This document shows, piece by piece, positions 1-9,738 of a stretch of 64,000 bases of DNA. This DNA comes from an uncultured SAR86 cluster bacterium (lineage in GTDB: Bacteria; Pseudomonadota; Gammaproteobacteria; Magnimaribacterales; D2472), in assembly GCA_902602185.1 (NCBI GenBank), contig CACKPV010000003.1:1-64000 (forward strand), written 5' to 3'. Every line of letters begins with the position of its first letter. The stretch's first letter is position 1. The notes beneath the pieces are model-generated. The model did not search any database. It was not told the origin of the DNA and worked only from the letters and a program-made list of their open reading frames with translations. A program made the position numbers and the translations under genes.

Positions 1-1
1 T

Positions 2-469
2 GTTGGAATGGGTGAGGCATTCAGGATTGCTAAATTAGAAATGCAAAAAGATAAAGAAAAAATTATCGATATTCACGAATATTTCCTCAATGAAGTAACC
101 AAGATAGAAGAAATTTATATTAATGGAGATTTATCTAATAAAGTTCCTCATATTTTAAATGTAAGTTTTAATTTTATTGAGGGAGAGTCCCTTATCATGG
201 GGCTTAAAGATGTTGCGGTATCATCAGGTTCAGCATGCACATCTGCAAGTCTTGAACCTTCTTATGTTTTAAGAGCGCTTGGAAGAAAAGATGAATTAGC
301 ACATAGTTCAATTCGGTTTTCTTTTGGTAGATTTACAACCCACAAAGATGCAGATGATACTGTTCAATTATTGTTAAAAGTGGTTGACAGACTGAGAGAG
401 TTATCACCATTATGGGAAATGCATCTTGATGGTGTTGATTTAGATACAGTTGAGTGGCAAGCTCACTAA
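2..469 (+). CDS. iscS: Cysteine desulfurase IscS, C-terminal part (truncated by window edge)
   Basis: Open from window edge; contains [21 protein letters not shown] active-site Cys loop; followed by iscU/iscA. Confidence 0.95.
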   Translation, partial: VGMGEAFRIAKLEMQKDKEKIIDIHEYFLNEVTKIEEIYINGDLSNKVPHILNVSFNFIEGESLIMGLKDVAVSSGSACTSASLEPSYVLRALGRKDELAHSSIRFSFGRFTTHKDADDTVQLLLKVVDRLRELSPLWEMHLDGVDLDTVEWQAH

Positions 470-486
470 ATATTTGGAGTTAGCAG

Positions 487-891
487 ATGGCTTATAGTAA
501 AAAAGTAGTAGATAAATTTGAAGGAACATTGAATGATCCTAAAAAGTTCAATGTCGGTAGATTTAATCCAGATGATACTGATGTTGGGACTGGAATGGTT
601 GGTGCTCCTGCTTGTGGAGATGTCATGAAACTGCAAATTAAGTGCAGAAAAGAGGGTAATAAGCATATTATTAATGATGTTAAATTTAAGACTTATGGTT
701 GTGGATCAGCAATAGCATCGTCTGCTGAGTTAGTTCAAATGTTGATTGGTAAAACACTGGATGAGGCCAAAGCAATTCGTAACAAAGATTTAGCCGAAGT
801 TCTCGAATTACCTCCGATTAAAATTCATTGCTCTGTTTTAGCTGAAGATTCAATTAAACAAGCAATTGAAGATTATGAAGCAAAGCAGTAA
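487..891 (+). CDS. iscU: Fe-S cluster scaffold IscU
   Basis: VGAPACGDVMKLQIK, TYGCGSAIASS, LPPIKIHCSVLAEDSI motifs. Confidence 0.96.
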   Translation: MAYSKKVVDKFEGTLNDPKKFNVGRFNPDDTDVGTGMVGAPACGDVMKLQIKCRKEGNKHIINDVKFKTYGCGSAIASSAELVQMLIGKTLDEAKAIRNKDLAEVLELPPIKIHCSVLAEDSIKQAIEDYEAKQ

Positions 892-1232
892 TGCAAGCAT
901 TCAATCCTAATACCATCAATTTTACTGATCAGGCTATCCTTCATTTCACCAATGCCTTAAGTGGTAAGCCTGATGAATTTGCTATAAGAATAGGTGTAAG
1001 AGAAGCTGGTTGTTCAGGGTACGAATATTTCTTTGAATACACTAATAAAGAAAATGATAATGACATTTTATTTCAGCATAACTCTTGCAAGATACTTATT
1101 GATAAAGAAAGTCACAAATTTATGCAAGGTAGTGAAATTGATTTTCAGGAATCTGGTCTCAATCAGGGGATAGTCTTCAAAAATCCGAATGCCAAAGTAA
1201 CTTGTGGTTGTGGAGAAAGTTTTAGTGTTTAG
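891..1232 (+). CDS. iscA: Iron-sulfur assembly protein IscA (A-type carrier)
   Basis: C-terminal CGCGESF motif and position after iscU. Confidence 0.92.
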   Translation: MQAFNPNTINFTDQAILHFTNALSGKPDEFAIRIGVREAGCSGYEYFFEYTNKENDNDILFQHNSCKILIDKESHKFMQGSEIDFQESGLNQGIVFKNPNAKVTCGCGESFSV

Positions 1233-1240
1233 AATTTCTT

Positions 1241-1579
1241 ATGCCAAAAATTACTATCCTTCCTCACCCTGAAATCTGCCCTAAAGGAGCAGAGTTTGAA
1301 ATTCAGGAAGATGAATCTCTTTGCGAGGCTGCTTTAAGAAATGGAATAAAAATTGAACATGCATGTGAGCTTTCTTGTGCGTGTACCACATGTCATTGCA
1401 TTGTAAGAGAAGGTTTTGAATCACTTGATGAAGCATCTGAAATTGAGGAAGATATGCTTGATAAGGCATGGGGTTTAGAGTCCACATCCAGATTGAGTTG
1501 TCAGGTATTTACTAATTCTAAAGATCTTACTGTTGAGTTACCAAAATATACTATAAATCAAGTATCGGAGGAGGGATGA
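1241..1579 (+). CDS. fdx: ISC-type 2Fe-2S ferredoxin
   Basis: CELSCACTTCHCIV...SRLSCQV 2Fe-2S ligands, isc context. Confidence 0.95.
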   Translation: MPKITILPHPEICPKGAEFEIQEDESLCEAALRNGIKIEHACELSCACTTCHCIVREGFESLDEASEIEEDMLDKAWGLESTSRLSCQVFTNSKDLTVELPKYTINQVSEEG

Positions 1580-1779
1580 TTAAATTTTTATGGACTGATA
1601 TAAATGATATTGCTATTGAGTTAACTGATCTCTACCCAGACATAGATCCTCAATGGATTAGTTTTCCTGATTTGTACAAAAAAATAATATCCCTTGATGG
1701 GTTCGATGATGATCCCAATAAATCAAATGAAAAGATTTTAGAAGCCATCCAAATGGCGTGGATAGAAGAATCCTCTTAA
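1576..1779 (+). CDS. iscX: IscX/YfhJ family protein
   Basis: Small acidic protein, W.D..DIA.EL....PD.DP pattern, directly after fdx. Confidence 0.9.
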   Translation: MIKFLWTDINDIAIELTDLYPDIDPQWISFPDLYKKIISLDGFDDDPNKSNEKILEAIQMAWIEESS

Positions 1780-1812
1780 TTTCCCTATAATAACTTTTTT
1801 TGGAGTATCAAA

Positions 1813-2226
1813 ATGACCATTCAAAGAACATTGTCAATTATTAAACCAGATGCAGTTGCAAAAAATGTGATTGGACAGATTATTTCAAGATTTGAATCTA
1901 ATGGATTAAAAATAATTGAAGGACAGCTTTTACAATTATCAAGATCTCAAGCAGAAGATTTTTATAAAGAGCATATAGGAAAACCATTTTTTGAAAAATT
2001 ACTTGATTTTATGACTTCTGGTAAAGTTTTTATTCAAGTTCTTGAGGGTGAGGATGCAATTGAAAAAAATAGAGCATTAATGGGAGCTACTAATCCCCAA
2101 TTAGCAGAAAAAGGAACTATAAGAGCTGATTTTGCAGAAACAATCGATGCAAATGCTGTACATGGATCAGATTCTCCTGAAAGTGCTTTGAGAGAAATTG
2201 AATGGTTCCTTTCAAATAAAGGTTAA
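1813..2226 (+). CDS. ndk: Nucleoside diphosphate kinase
   Basis: [12 protein letters not shown]-like start ([15 protein letters not shown]) and [12 protein letters not shown] active-site motif. Confidence 0.97.
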   Translation: MTIQRTLSIIKPDAVAKNVIGQIISRFESNGLKIIEGQLLQLSRSQAEDFYKEHIGKPFFEKLLDFMTSGKVFIQVLEGEDAIEKNRALMGATNPQLAEKGTIRADFAETIDANAVHGSDSPESALREIEWFLSNKG

Positions 2227-2256
2227 ACCTGAATTAAAGAATTTTTAATTTATCAC

Positions 2257-3348
2257 ATGAAACCAAAGCAAAATTTAATTGGATTATCATTAGTAGAGCT
2301 AGAAAAATTCTTTATCAGTATGGATGAAAAAAAATTTCGTGCTCATCAAGTTTTTAATTGGATTCATTCAAAGGGAGTTATTGATTTTTCCAAAATGACT
2401 AATTTGAGCAAAAATTTAGTGCATAAATTAGAAGAAAATTCCTACATCAAAACCCCCAAAGTAGTAAATACCATAAAATCTAATGATGGGACCGTGAAAT
2501 ATTTACTGAAATTGGATGAGGAAGCTTTTATAGAAATGGTAACAATACCTGAAAAAAAAAGAATTACTTTATGCGTATCATCACAGGCAGGTTGTGCTCT
2601 TCAGTGCTCTTTTTGTGCAACCGGATATCACGGGTTCAAAAGAAACCTAGATTCTAGTGAGATAATTAGTCAACTTTGGATTGCAAATTTTTCAAATCCG
2701 AAAGGAAGGTTAATTTCAAATGTTGTTTTCATGGGGATGGGTGAACCATTACTTAATACCAACAATGTTTTAAATTCAATTTCTGTAATGCAAGATCAAA
2801 AAGGTTATGCATTGTCACGAAAAAGGATTACTCTAAGTACGTCCGGTGTTGTTCCAGCATTAAAAACCATTGCAAAAAAAACTAATGTCGCACTAGCAAT
2901 TTCTCTACATGCACCCTCAGATGACTTACGAGATGAGCTAGTGCCTATAAACCAAAAATATCCAATTGAGAGTTTGATAAATGCAGCAAAGTATTATTTA
3001 TCTAAACAAAACAAAAAAGATACAGTAACGATAGAATATATTCTTATTAAAAATAAAAATGATTCATTAATTCATGCAAAGAAGCTTGCAAAAATATTAT
3101 CAGAATTAAAGTGTAAAATTAATTTAATTCCCTTTAATAGCTTCACCGGATCAAATTTAGAACAATCTTCCCAAAAAAGCATAGATGATTTTAAAAATTT
3201 CTTAATTTCAAAAAGTTTCATCACTACGGTTAGAAGAACACGAGGTGATGAAGTTGATGGTGCTTGTGGTCAATTAGTGGGTGCATTACTCAATCCTAAA
3301 AAAGGTAAAAGACGTCACAAAAATTCCATAAATTTGCAGACTATCTGA
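2257..3348 (+). CDS. rlmN: 23S rRNA/tRNA A2503 methyltransferase RlmN (radical SAM)
   Basis: CVSSQAGCALQCSFCATG radical SAM motif; VFMGMGEPLLN. Confidence 0.96.
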   Translation: MKPKQNLIGLSLVELEKFFISMDEKKFRAHQVFNWIHSKGVIDFSKMTNLSKNLVHKLEENSYIKTPKVVNTIKSNDGTVKYLLKLDEEAFIEMVTIPEKKRITLCVSSQAGCALQCSFCATGYHGFKRNLDSSEIISQLWIANFSNPKGRLISNVVFMGMGEPLLNTNNVLNSISVMQDQKGYALSRKRITLSTSGVVPALKTIAKKTNVALAISLHAPSDDLRDELVPINQKYPIESLINAAKYYLSKQNKKDTVTIEYILIKNKNDSLIHAKKLAKILSELKCKINLIPFNSFTGSNLEQSSQKSIDDFKNFLISKSFITTVRRTRGDEVDGACGQLVGALLNPKKGKRRHKNSINLQTI

Positions 3349-3407
3349 GGCTAAAAAAATATTCAGAAGTACTCTAACTAACTTATACTTATATCTGAGA
3401 ATTAAAG

Positions 3408-4505
3408 ATGTCTGATTGGATAAGGAGAAAACCTACTAACCTAGTTACTGTAGGGAATGTGAAAGTTGGTGATTTCAATCCAATCTCTGTTCAATCAATG
3501 ACGAACACAAACACAGAAGATATTGATTCAACAATTAATCAAATTAATAATTTAGCTATTGCTGGTGCTGATATTGTAAGAGTTTCAGTCCCAACAGAAA
3601 CTGCTGCTGAAGCATTCAAAAAAATTAAGAAAGTTGTATCTGTTCCTCTTGTTGCTGATATTCATTTTGATTATAAACTTGCTCTCGCAGTAGCAGATTC
3701 TGCAGACTGTTTGAGAATTAATCCTGGTAATATTGGCAAAGAAGATAGAGTACAAGAAATTATCAGTGCTGCTAAGCATAATAATATTCCCATAAGAGTT
3801 GGTGTAAATGCGGGATCCCTTGAAAAAGATTTACAAAAAAAATATGGAGAACCTAATGCAGATGCGTTAGTTGAATCTGCTCATCGTCATATTGAAATTT
3901 TGGAAAGACATAACTTTAGTAAATATAAAATGAGCCTAAAAGCATCTAATATTGAGATGACCGTTGATGCTTACCGAAAGATTTCCAAACAGATGAATCA
4001 ACCACTTCATCTGGGCATTACCGAGGCAGGTAGTCTTAGAAGTGGGACTGTAAAATCTTCTATTGGAGTTGGAATGCTTCTTTCGGAAGGTATAGGAGAT
4101 ACTATAAGGATTTCTCTTGCATCAGATCCGGTTGATGAGATTAAAGTTGGTTGGGATATCCTAAAAAGTTTAAATCTAAGGAGCAGAGGTATTAAAATTA
4201 TTGCATGTCCTAGTTGTTCAAGACAAAATTTTAATGTAATTGAAGTTGTAAATGAATTGGAAGCTAGGTTCGAAGATATTTCTGAGGACTTAGAAGTTGC
4301 AATAATTGGATGTTATGTGAATGGACCTGGAGAATCAAAAGCTGCAGATATTGGTCTTACCGGAGCAAGCCCAAATAATTTGATGTACATAGATGGACTT
4401 CCTGCTAAAAAATTATCTAATAATCAATTGGTTGATGAGATCGAACATAGAGTTAGGGAAAAAATTCAGTCTAATGAATCTAAAAAAATAATAGCAAGAG
4501 GATAA
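3408..4505 (+). CDS. ispG: 4-hydroxy-3-methylbut-2-enyl diphosphate synthase
   Basis: [10 protein letters not shown]...[13 protein letters not shown]...GCYVNGPGE motifs. Confidence 0.96.
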   Translation: MSDWIRRKPTNLVTVGNVKVGDFNPISVQSMTNTNTEDIDSTINQINNLAIAGADIVRVSVPTETAAEAFKKIKKVVSVPLVADIHFDYKLALAVADSADCLRINPGNIGKEDRVQEIISAAKHNNIPIRVGVNAGSLEKDLQKKYGEPNADALVESAHRHIEILERHNFSKYKMSLKASNIEMTVDAYRKISKQMNQPLHLGITEAGSLRSGTVKSSIGVGMLLSEGIGDTIRISLASDPVDEIKVGWDILKSLNLRSRGIKIIACPSCSRQNFNVIEVVNELEARFEDISEDLEVAIIGCYVNGPGESKAADIGLTGASPNNLMYIDGLPAKKLSNNQLVDEIEHRVREKIQSNESKKIIARG

Positions 4506-4506
4506 T

Positions 4507-5757
4507 TTGGATAGAATTCAGTCAATAAAAGGGATGTTAGATGTCTGGGAGTATGACAAGAATGATATTGCTGATGTTGTAGATATCCTCGTTAATATTT
4601 TTAAATCACATAATCTCAATCAAATTAATACACCAATTTTAGAAAAAACTGAATTATTCATAAGGTCTGTAGGTAATGTCTCAGATATTGTTAACAAAGA
4701 AATTTACTCTTTTGATGATAAAAATGGTGTCAATTTATCTTTGAGGCCTGAGGGTACCGCAGGAGTTGTTCGTTCAATAATTGAGAAGAAATCAGAGGAC
4801 CAAAAACATAAGCTTTGGTACGTAGGTCCAATGTTCAGATATGAACGGCCACAAAAAGGGCGTTTCCGGCAATTTAATCAAGCAGGTGTTGAAATCTTAA
4901 ACTGTGAAGAAAACTTTTCTGATATGGAAATTATTTCGATTATAGTTGATATTTTTAAGCAATTTAATTTAGTTGAATCAGAACTGAAAATTAATCATCT
5001 TGGTAACAAGGAAGTAAAAGATCAGTTTTGCTCAGCATTGTTAAATCATATGAGTGAATATCCAGGTGCTTTGTCAGAAACAGATAAACAGAGGCTAGAT
5101 TCAAACCCATTAAGGTTATTGGATTCAAAAGATAAGGAATTAGGAGATTTTCTCAGTGATGGACCAGTTTTAAATGATTTTTTAGAAGAGGAACATAAAC
5201 ATACCTTAAACAAAATAAAAGATTTTTTTGGGAAGAGTATCAAAATTAATATTGATAATAGTTTAGTTAGAGGTTTAGATTACTATACTGGACTTGTTTT
5301 TGAAGCAACTTCAAAAGACTTAGGGTCTCAAGATTCTTTCCTTGCAGGAGGAAGATATGATAATTTGTTTAGTGACCTTGGAGGAAAAGAGACCAATGCA
5401 ATAGGATTAGCAATTGGGCTTGAGCGACTCAGACTAATTGCAAAAAGAGATTTGGTTAGAAAAAGCCCTATGGTGACTTTTGTGACAACATCAGGCAAAA
5501 TGCAAGCGTTTGCATTTGAGGTTGCAGAGGAGTTAAGAGAAATAAATAGAACAGTTAGGCTTTCGTTAGATTTCTCAGACTCTAGAAGTCTTAAATCAAA
5601 AATGAGAAAGGCTAATAAGCAAAATTCTAAATATATTTTAATAATGGGTGATGAAGAATTTTCTCAACAAAAAATTTTAGTAAAATCTCTTACAGATGAT
5701 AAAAAAGAAGAGTTGATGAATAAAGATGAGTTAAAGAAGTTTTATCAAAAGATTTAG
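4507..5757 (+). CDS. hisS: Histidyl-tRNA synthetase (TTG start)
   Basis: IKGMLDV, RPEGTAGVVR, FRYERPQKGRFRQFNQ, LVRGLDYYTG motifs. Confidence 0.96.
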   Translation: MDRIQSIKGMLDVWEYDKNDIADVVDILVNIFKSHNLNQINTPILEKTELFIRSVGNVSDIVNKEIYSFDDKNGVNLSLRPEGTAGVVRSIIEKKSEDQKHKLWYVGPMFRYERPQKGRFRQFNQAGVEILNCEENFSDMEIISIIVDIFKQFNLVESELKINHLGNKEVKDQFCSALLNHMSEYPGALSETDKQRLDSNPLRLLDSKDKELGDFLSDGPVLNDFLEEEHKHTLNKIKDFFGKSIKINIDNSLVRGLDYYTGLVFEATSKDLGSQDSFLAGGRYDNLFSDLGGKETNAIGLAIGLERLRLIAKRDLVRKSPMVTFVTTSGKMQAFAFEVAEELREINRTVRLSLDFSDSRSLKSKMRKANKQNSKYILIMGDEEFSQQKILVKSLTDDKKEELMNKDELKKFYQKI

Positions 5758-5766
5758 GAGTATGTA

Positions 5767-6378
5767 ATGGTAACTTATAAGACTGAAGAGGAAAGGGTAA
5801 AGCAAATCCAAGATTTTTTTAGTGATTACAAATATTCGATTTTAATTACTCTATTTATTTTTGGAGTCTCCCTAGGCAGTTATTTTTTCTTACAAAACTT
5901 TTTTGAACAAAAAACCATCGAAGCTAGCGCAGTTTATAATTCATACCTTGAAGGTTCATCTGAGAATTTGGATAAACTCAAAAATGATTTCCCTAGATCA
6001 GGTTACACTCATCTAGCATTATTGAAAGAATCTACCGAATTACTCAGGGAAAATAAAAAGGATAAGGCTCTGCAAGTATTGAATAATCTTAAGATTAGTA
6101 CAGATGGAATTTTTGGCAACTCAATCATGAATAAACTTGCAAGAATCAATATTGCAAGGATTCATTTGTCTACAAAAAATTATTCTCAAGCAGTAGAAAT
6201 TTTAGAGAAGTACTCTAATGATTCAGATCCTTTTATGCACGAATTAAAAGCAGATGCATTAAAAGGAATGGGGAATATAGAGCTAGCGAAAGAACAATAT
6301 CAAGCAGCTATATCAGGATATTCTGATGAATCATTGAAACGAATAGTAATGCTGAAATTAAGTAATGTTGAGATTTGA
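5767..6378 (+). CDS. yfgM: YfgM-like TPR periplasmic chaperone/ancillary translocon protein
   Basis: N-terminal TM anchor plus TPR-like C-terminal part, between hisS and bamB as in E. coli. Confidence 0.8.
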   Translation: MVTYKTEEERVKQIQDFFSDYKYSILITLFIFGVSLGSYFFLQNFFEQKTIEASAVYNSYLEGSSENLDKLKNDFPRSGYTHLALLKESTELLRENKKDKALQVLNNLKISTDGIFGNSIMNKLARINIARIHLSTKNYSQAVEILEKYSNDSDPFMHELKADALKGMGNIELAKEQYQAAISGYSDESLKRIVMLKLSNVEI

Positions 6379-6379
6379 T

Positions 6380-7519
6380 ATGAAGATTTTTTTAAATATA
6401 TTTTTCTTTATTTTTGTATCTTCTTGCTCATCATTGGCATTTTGGAAAAATGAAGAAATTGATCCAACCGAACCTAGAGAGCTATTAGATTTTGATCAAC
6501 AGGTTGAAATAAATATAAAGTGGAAAAAGAAATTTAAAGGTTCTTCCATGCTTAATAATCTAACTCCAGATTTTTCAGGAAATAATCTTTATTTTGCCGA
6601 CTCAGAGGGAACTATTTCTGCACTCAATATTGATACAGGTGATGAAATTTGGAACGTAAATATCGATACTGAAATTGTTTCTGGGATAACAGCAGGTTTT
6701 GGTAAATTAATAGTTGGTGATAATGATGGGAATATAATTTGTCTTGATCAACAGTCAGGAGAGATGTTATGGAGATCTTTTGCTGGAGGAGAAGTTTTAT
6801 CTAAGGTTTCAATTGATGCTAGTTTGATTGTTGTAAAGACTGCAAGTGGTTTTTTGAATGCTTTTAATATCAATAATGGAAATCCTGATTGGAGTTATAG
6901 GTCTCAAACTCCAATTCTAACAGTAAGGGGTAGTAGTGCGCCTATAATAGATGATGCTTTTGTTTATGCTACCTTTGATAATGGCAGGCTGGGTGCTTTT
7001 TCATTAAAAACAGGCTTACCGATATGGGATGGTGCAATTTCATATACTGAAGGAGTATCAGAATTAGAGAATTTAATTGATGCTGACTCAACCCCAGTGA
7101 TTGAAGGTAATAGGATTTTTACAGTTAATTTCCAGGGGAACCTTGCTGTTTTTGATATTGCTCAAAGGAGAGCAGTATGGAATACATCATCATCATCATT
7201 TTATCCACCATTTTTTTCGAGAGGAATTTTTGGGATTATTACACCTGAATCAAAAATTTCTACTTTTTCTTCAAGAAGTTTTGTTCCGAGCTGGGAGAAT
7301 AATGATTATTCTATGAGAAATATCTCTAATCCAGAGGTATTCAAAGGAAATGTTATTTTTGGTGACTTTGAAGGATATATTCACATACTGGATCCTTTAA
7401 CAGGTCTGACAATAGGCAGAGAAAAGATTTCTAGAAATAGGATTGTGTCTATTGTTGCCAGAACAGATGCTTTTTATGCAGTCGATGAAAAATTAAACCT
7501 TTTCAGTTTAGATTTTTGA
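6380..7519 (+). CDS. bamB: Outer-membrane assembly lipoprotein BamB (PQQ beta-propeller)
   Basis: Lipobox-like SSCSS, repeated beta-propeller motifs (LNIDTGDEIWN, LDQQSGEMLW); start moved to internal Met after the yfgM stop. Confidence 0.88.
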   Translation: MKIFLNIFFFIFVSSCSSLAFWKNEEIDPTEPRELLDFDQQVEINIKWKKKFKGSSMLNNLTPDFSGNNLYFADSEGTISALNIDTGDEIWNVNIDTEIVSGITAGFGKLIVGDNDGNIICLDQQSGEMLWRSFAGGEVLSKVSIDASLIVVKTASGFLNAFNINNGNPDWSYRSQTPILTVRGSSAPIIDDAFVYATFDNGRLGAFSLKTGLPIWDGAISYTEGVSELENLIDADSTPVIEGNRIFTVNFQGNLAVFDIAQRRAVWNTSSSSFYPPFFSRGIFGIITPESKISTFSSRSFVPSWENNDYSMRNISNPEVFKGNVIFGDFEGYIHILDPLTGLTIGREKISRNRIVSIVARTDAFYAVDEKLNLFSLDF

Positions 7520-7531
7520 TGATTACGTATC

Positions 7532-8926
7532 ATGCTTACTTCTATAGCAATATTAGGCAAACCTAACGTCGGAAAATCAACACTTTTTAACAAACTTACA
7601 AAAAGCAGAGGGGCAATTGTTTCAAACTTTTCAGGGTTAACCAAAGATAGAAACTATGGGATTGTTAACCTAAATAATAAAAATTTTCTTTTAATTGATA
7701 CTGGAGGCATTGAATCAGAGGTTAAAAATGATGAAATTAATTCAAAGATTTCTGATCAAGCCTGGATTGCTGCCGAAGAAGCAAATTCAGTTATTTTATT
7801 GTTAGATAAAACACAAAATTTATCTACTTCTGAAGAAGCTATCATTAAAAAATTAAGAAAACTTAATAAAAATTTTCTCGTTGTTATTAATAAAAATGAT
7901 ATAAAAAGATCAGGTCAAATTGAAGAGGATATTACCAGAAAAGGTATCAAAGAATACATCTCCATTAGTGCCGAGCATAGCCTTGGCTTGCAGCAATTAA
8001 AAAAATATTTTGATGATTTGAATCTAATAAATTCAAATTATCAAAATGAGGAAACCATCCAAAAAATCTCCATTATTGGAAGACCAAATGCTGGAAAATC
8101 AACATTAATTAATAAAGTTTCAGACACTCAAAGAGTGATTGTTTCATCGATTCCGGGCACAACTATTGATGCATTGAGTGTCCCAATTACAATTAATAAA
8201 AAAAAATATGTAATTACAGACACTGCAGGAATTCGAAAAGGCTACAGAAATAAATCTCAAATAGAATATTTCTCTTTCGTTAAAGCAATGCATGCCGTTG
8301 ATAATTCTGATTTATCAATTATTTTAGTTGATGCCAATCAAGGTATTGTTGATCAAGATTTGAAAATATTGAACATGGCTAAAAAATTTAAGAAGCCCAT
8401 CATTTTCGCATTGAATAAAATTGATCTTCTTTCAAAGTCAGATCTTAACAACCTTCAGAGCAGTAGAAATGCACAAAAAAAAGTTTTTAAAGAGCACGAC
8501 ATCTTTAAAATTTCTGCAAAGGATGGAACAGGTGTAAAAAAAATGTTGTCAGCAACTGTGAAAATAATGTTTAAAGCTCGAAAAAAATTTAGTACTGCAA
8601 AACTTAATAAAGTCCTAACAAAAATTACTGAGAAGAAACCACCTCCATCGGTTAAAGGAAGAATTTTAAAATTGAAATATATAAATTTTGCGGGTGTGAA
8701 TCCAATTAGGTTAGTAATCCATGCTTCGCAAGATAAAAAAATACCCGCAAACTATAAAAAGTATCTTCTTAATCAATTAAAAGATGAATTGGACTTGAAA
8801 AATATTCCACTTGAATTAATTTTTAGGAAAGCTGATAACCCATATAAAAAAATTAATAAACTTTCACAAAGACAAATTAAAAAAAGAAAACGTCTAATTT
8901 CTTTCACGAAAAAAAGAAAAAAATAA
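7532..8926 (+). CDS. der: GTPase Der
   Basis: Two tandem G domains: GKPNVGKSTLFN and GRPNAGKSTLIN; DTGG, DTAG, NKID. Confidence 0.96.
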   Translation: MLTSIAILGKPNVGKSTLFNKLTKSRGAIVSNFSGLTKDRNYGIVNLNNKNFLLIDTGGIESEVKNDEINSKISDQAWIAAEEANSVILLLDKTQNLSTSEEAIIKKLRKLNKNFLVVINKNDIKRSGQIEEDITRKGIKEYISISAEHSLGLQQLKKYFDDLNLINSNYQNEETIQKISIIGRPNAGKSTLINKVSDTQRVIVSSIPGTTIDALSVPITINKKKYVITDTAGIRKGYRNKSQIEYFSFVKAMHAVDNSDLSIILVDANQGIVDQDLKILNMAKKFKKPIIFALNKIDLLSKSDLNNLQSSRNAQKKVFKEHDIFKISAKDGTGVKKMLSATVKIMFKARKKFSTAKLNKVLTKITEKKPPPSVKGRILKLKYINFAGVNPIRLVIHASQDKKIPANYKKYLLNQLKDELDLKNIPLELIFRKADNPYKKINKLSQRQIKKRKRLISFTKKRKK

Positions 8927-8992
8927 CTTATTTAATTTACTTGAGTATATAATTGTCACCTAAAGGAAAGTATCAACATTTTTGTCGAATAA

Positions 8993-9379
8993 ATGTCACC
9001 AGATCATCGACCTGTATATATAGATTTAAGGAAGATCAATCTCCCGATTTCTGCATGGATTTCCATAACTCATAGAATTACTGGAATTCTTGTTTTTTTT
9101 ATTACGACCCCAATTTTTCTGATCCTATTTGCTTATCTAACAAACGATTTGTCCTCTTTTACAAATACTGTAGATTTTTTTAAAAATAATCTGATTTATG
9201 CTTTTTTAGTTGTTTTAAGTTTTTTAATACTATGGCTTCATTTATTAACTGGATTGAGACATTTGTTGATGGATTTTAAAATTGGTGAGTCTTTGATTGC
9301 AGCAAAATATTCTGCAATTTTTGTTTATATTTTTTGGATAATTACCTCTCTTTCAATGTGTTTAATAGTTTTTCTATGA
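8993..9379 (+). CDS. sdhC: Succinate dehydrogenase cytochrome b556 subunit
   Basis: RPVYIDL..I.LPISAWISITHRITG motif, upstream of sdhDAB. Confidence 0.92.
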   Translation: MSPDHRPVYIDLRKINLPISAWISITHRITGILVFFITTPIFLILFAYLTNDLSSFTNTVDFFKNNLIYAFLVVLSFLILWLHLLTGLRHLLMDFKIGESLIAAKYSAIFVYIFWIITSLSMCLIVFL

Positions 9380-9738
9380 GTGGTTCAATTTTATGGTATC
9401 TGCAAAGAGCATCTGCAGTAATTAACTTGATTTTTATTCTCTATTTATTCATTGGCCTCATGAGTTTGCAAGAATTTAACTTTGACGATGTTCATTCTTT
9501 CCTTCTTGCAAAACCAACTATTTCTCTCTTGATTTTTTACATTTTTTCAGTGGTAATTCATTCTTTTATTGGTCTTTGGACAGTTAGCACTGATTATTTA
9601 ATTCCTAGAACTTTAGGATTTCTGAATTATCGATTAGCTTTATTAGCAAATGCATTAAAACTCAGTTTTAATATTGTTTTTTTGATTTTGGGGCTTATCT
9701 ATTTACTAGTTACATTTTTTATTCTTTTTCTTAGATGA
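9376..9738 (+). CDS. sdhD: Succinate dehydrogenase membrane anchor subunit
   Basis: ATGA overlap with sdhC and with sdhA; three TM segments. Start taken at 9376 rather than 9334. Confidence 0.85.
   Translation: MSGSILWYLQRASAVINLIFILYLFIGLMSLQEFNFDDVHSFLLAKPTISLLIFYIFSVVIHSFIGLWTVSTDYLIPRTLGFLNYRLALLANALKLSFNIVFLILGLIYLLVTFFILFLR

Noticed and set aside
1786-1791. TATAAT upstream of ndk as a promoter
   Set aside because: No convincing -35 element at 16-18 bp; too weak to list as a feature in an AT-rich genome.
7186-7202. CAT-triplet microsatellite in bamB
   Set aside because: Short Ser-codon run inside a beta-propeller loop; not a notable repeat by length.
8948-8953. TATAAT upstream of sdhC as a promoter
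   Set aside because: Likely the promoter region by position, but the -35 is not recognisable by eye; not supported enough to annotate.
9334-9375. Upstream start for sdhD listed in the ORF track
   Set aside because: ATG at 9376 gives the ATGA overlap with sdhC and a normal SdhD N-terminus; the extra residues lie inside sdhC in another frame.
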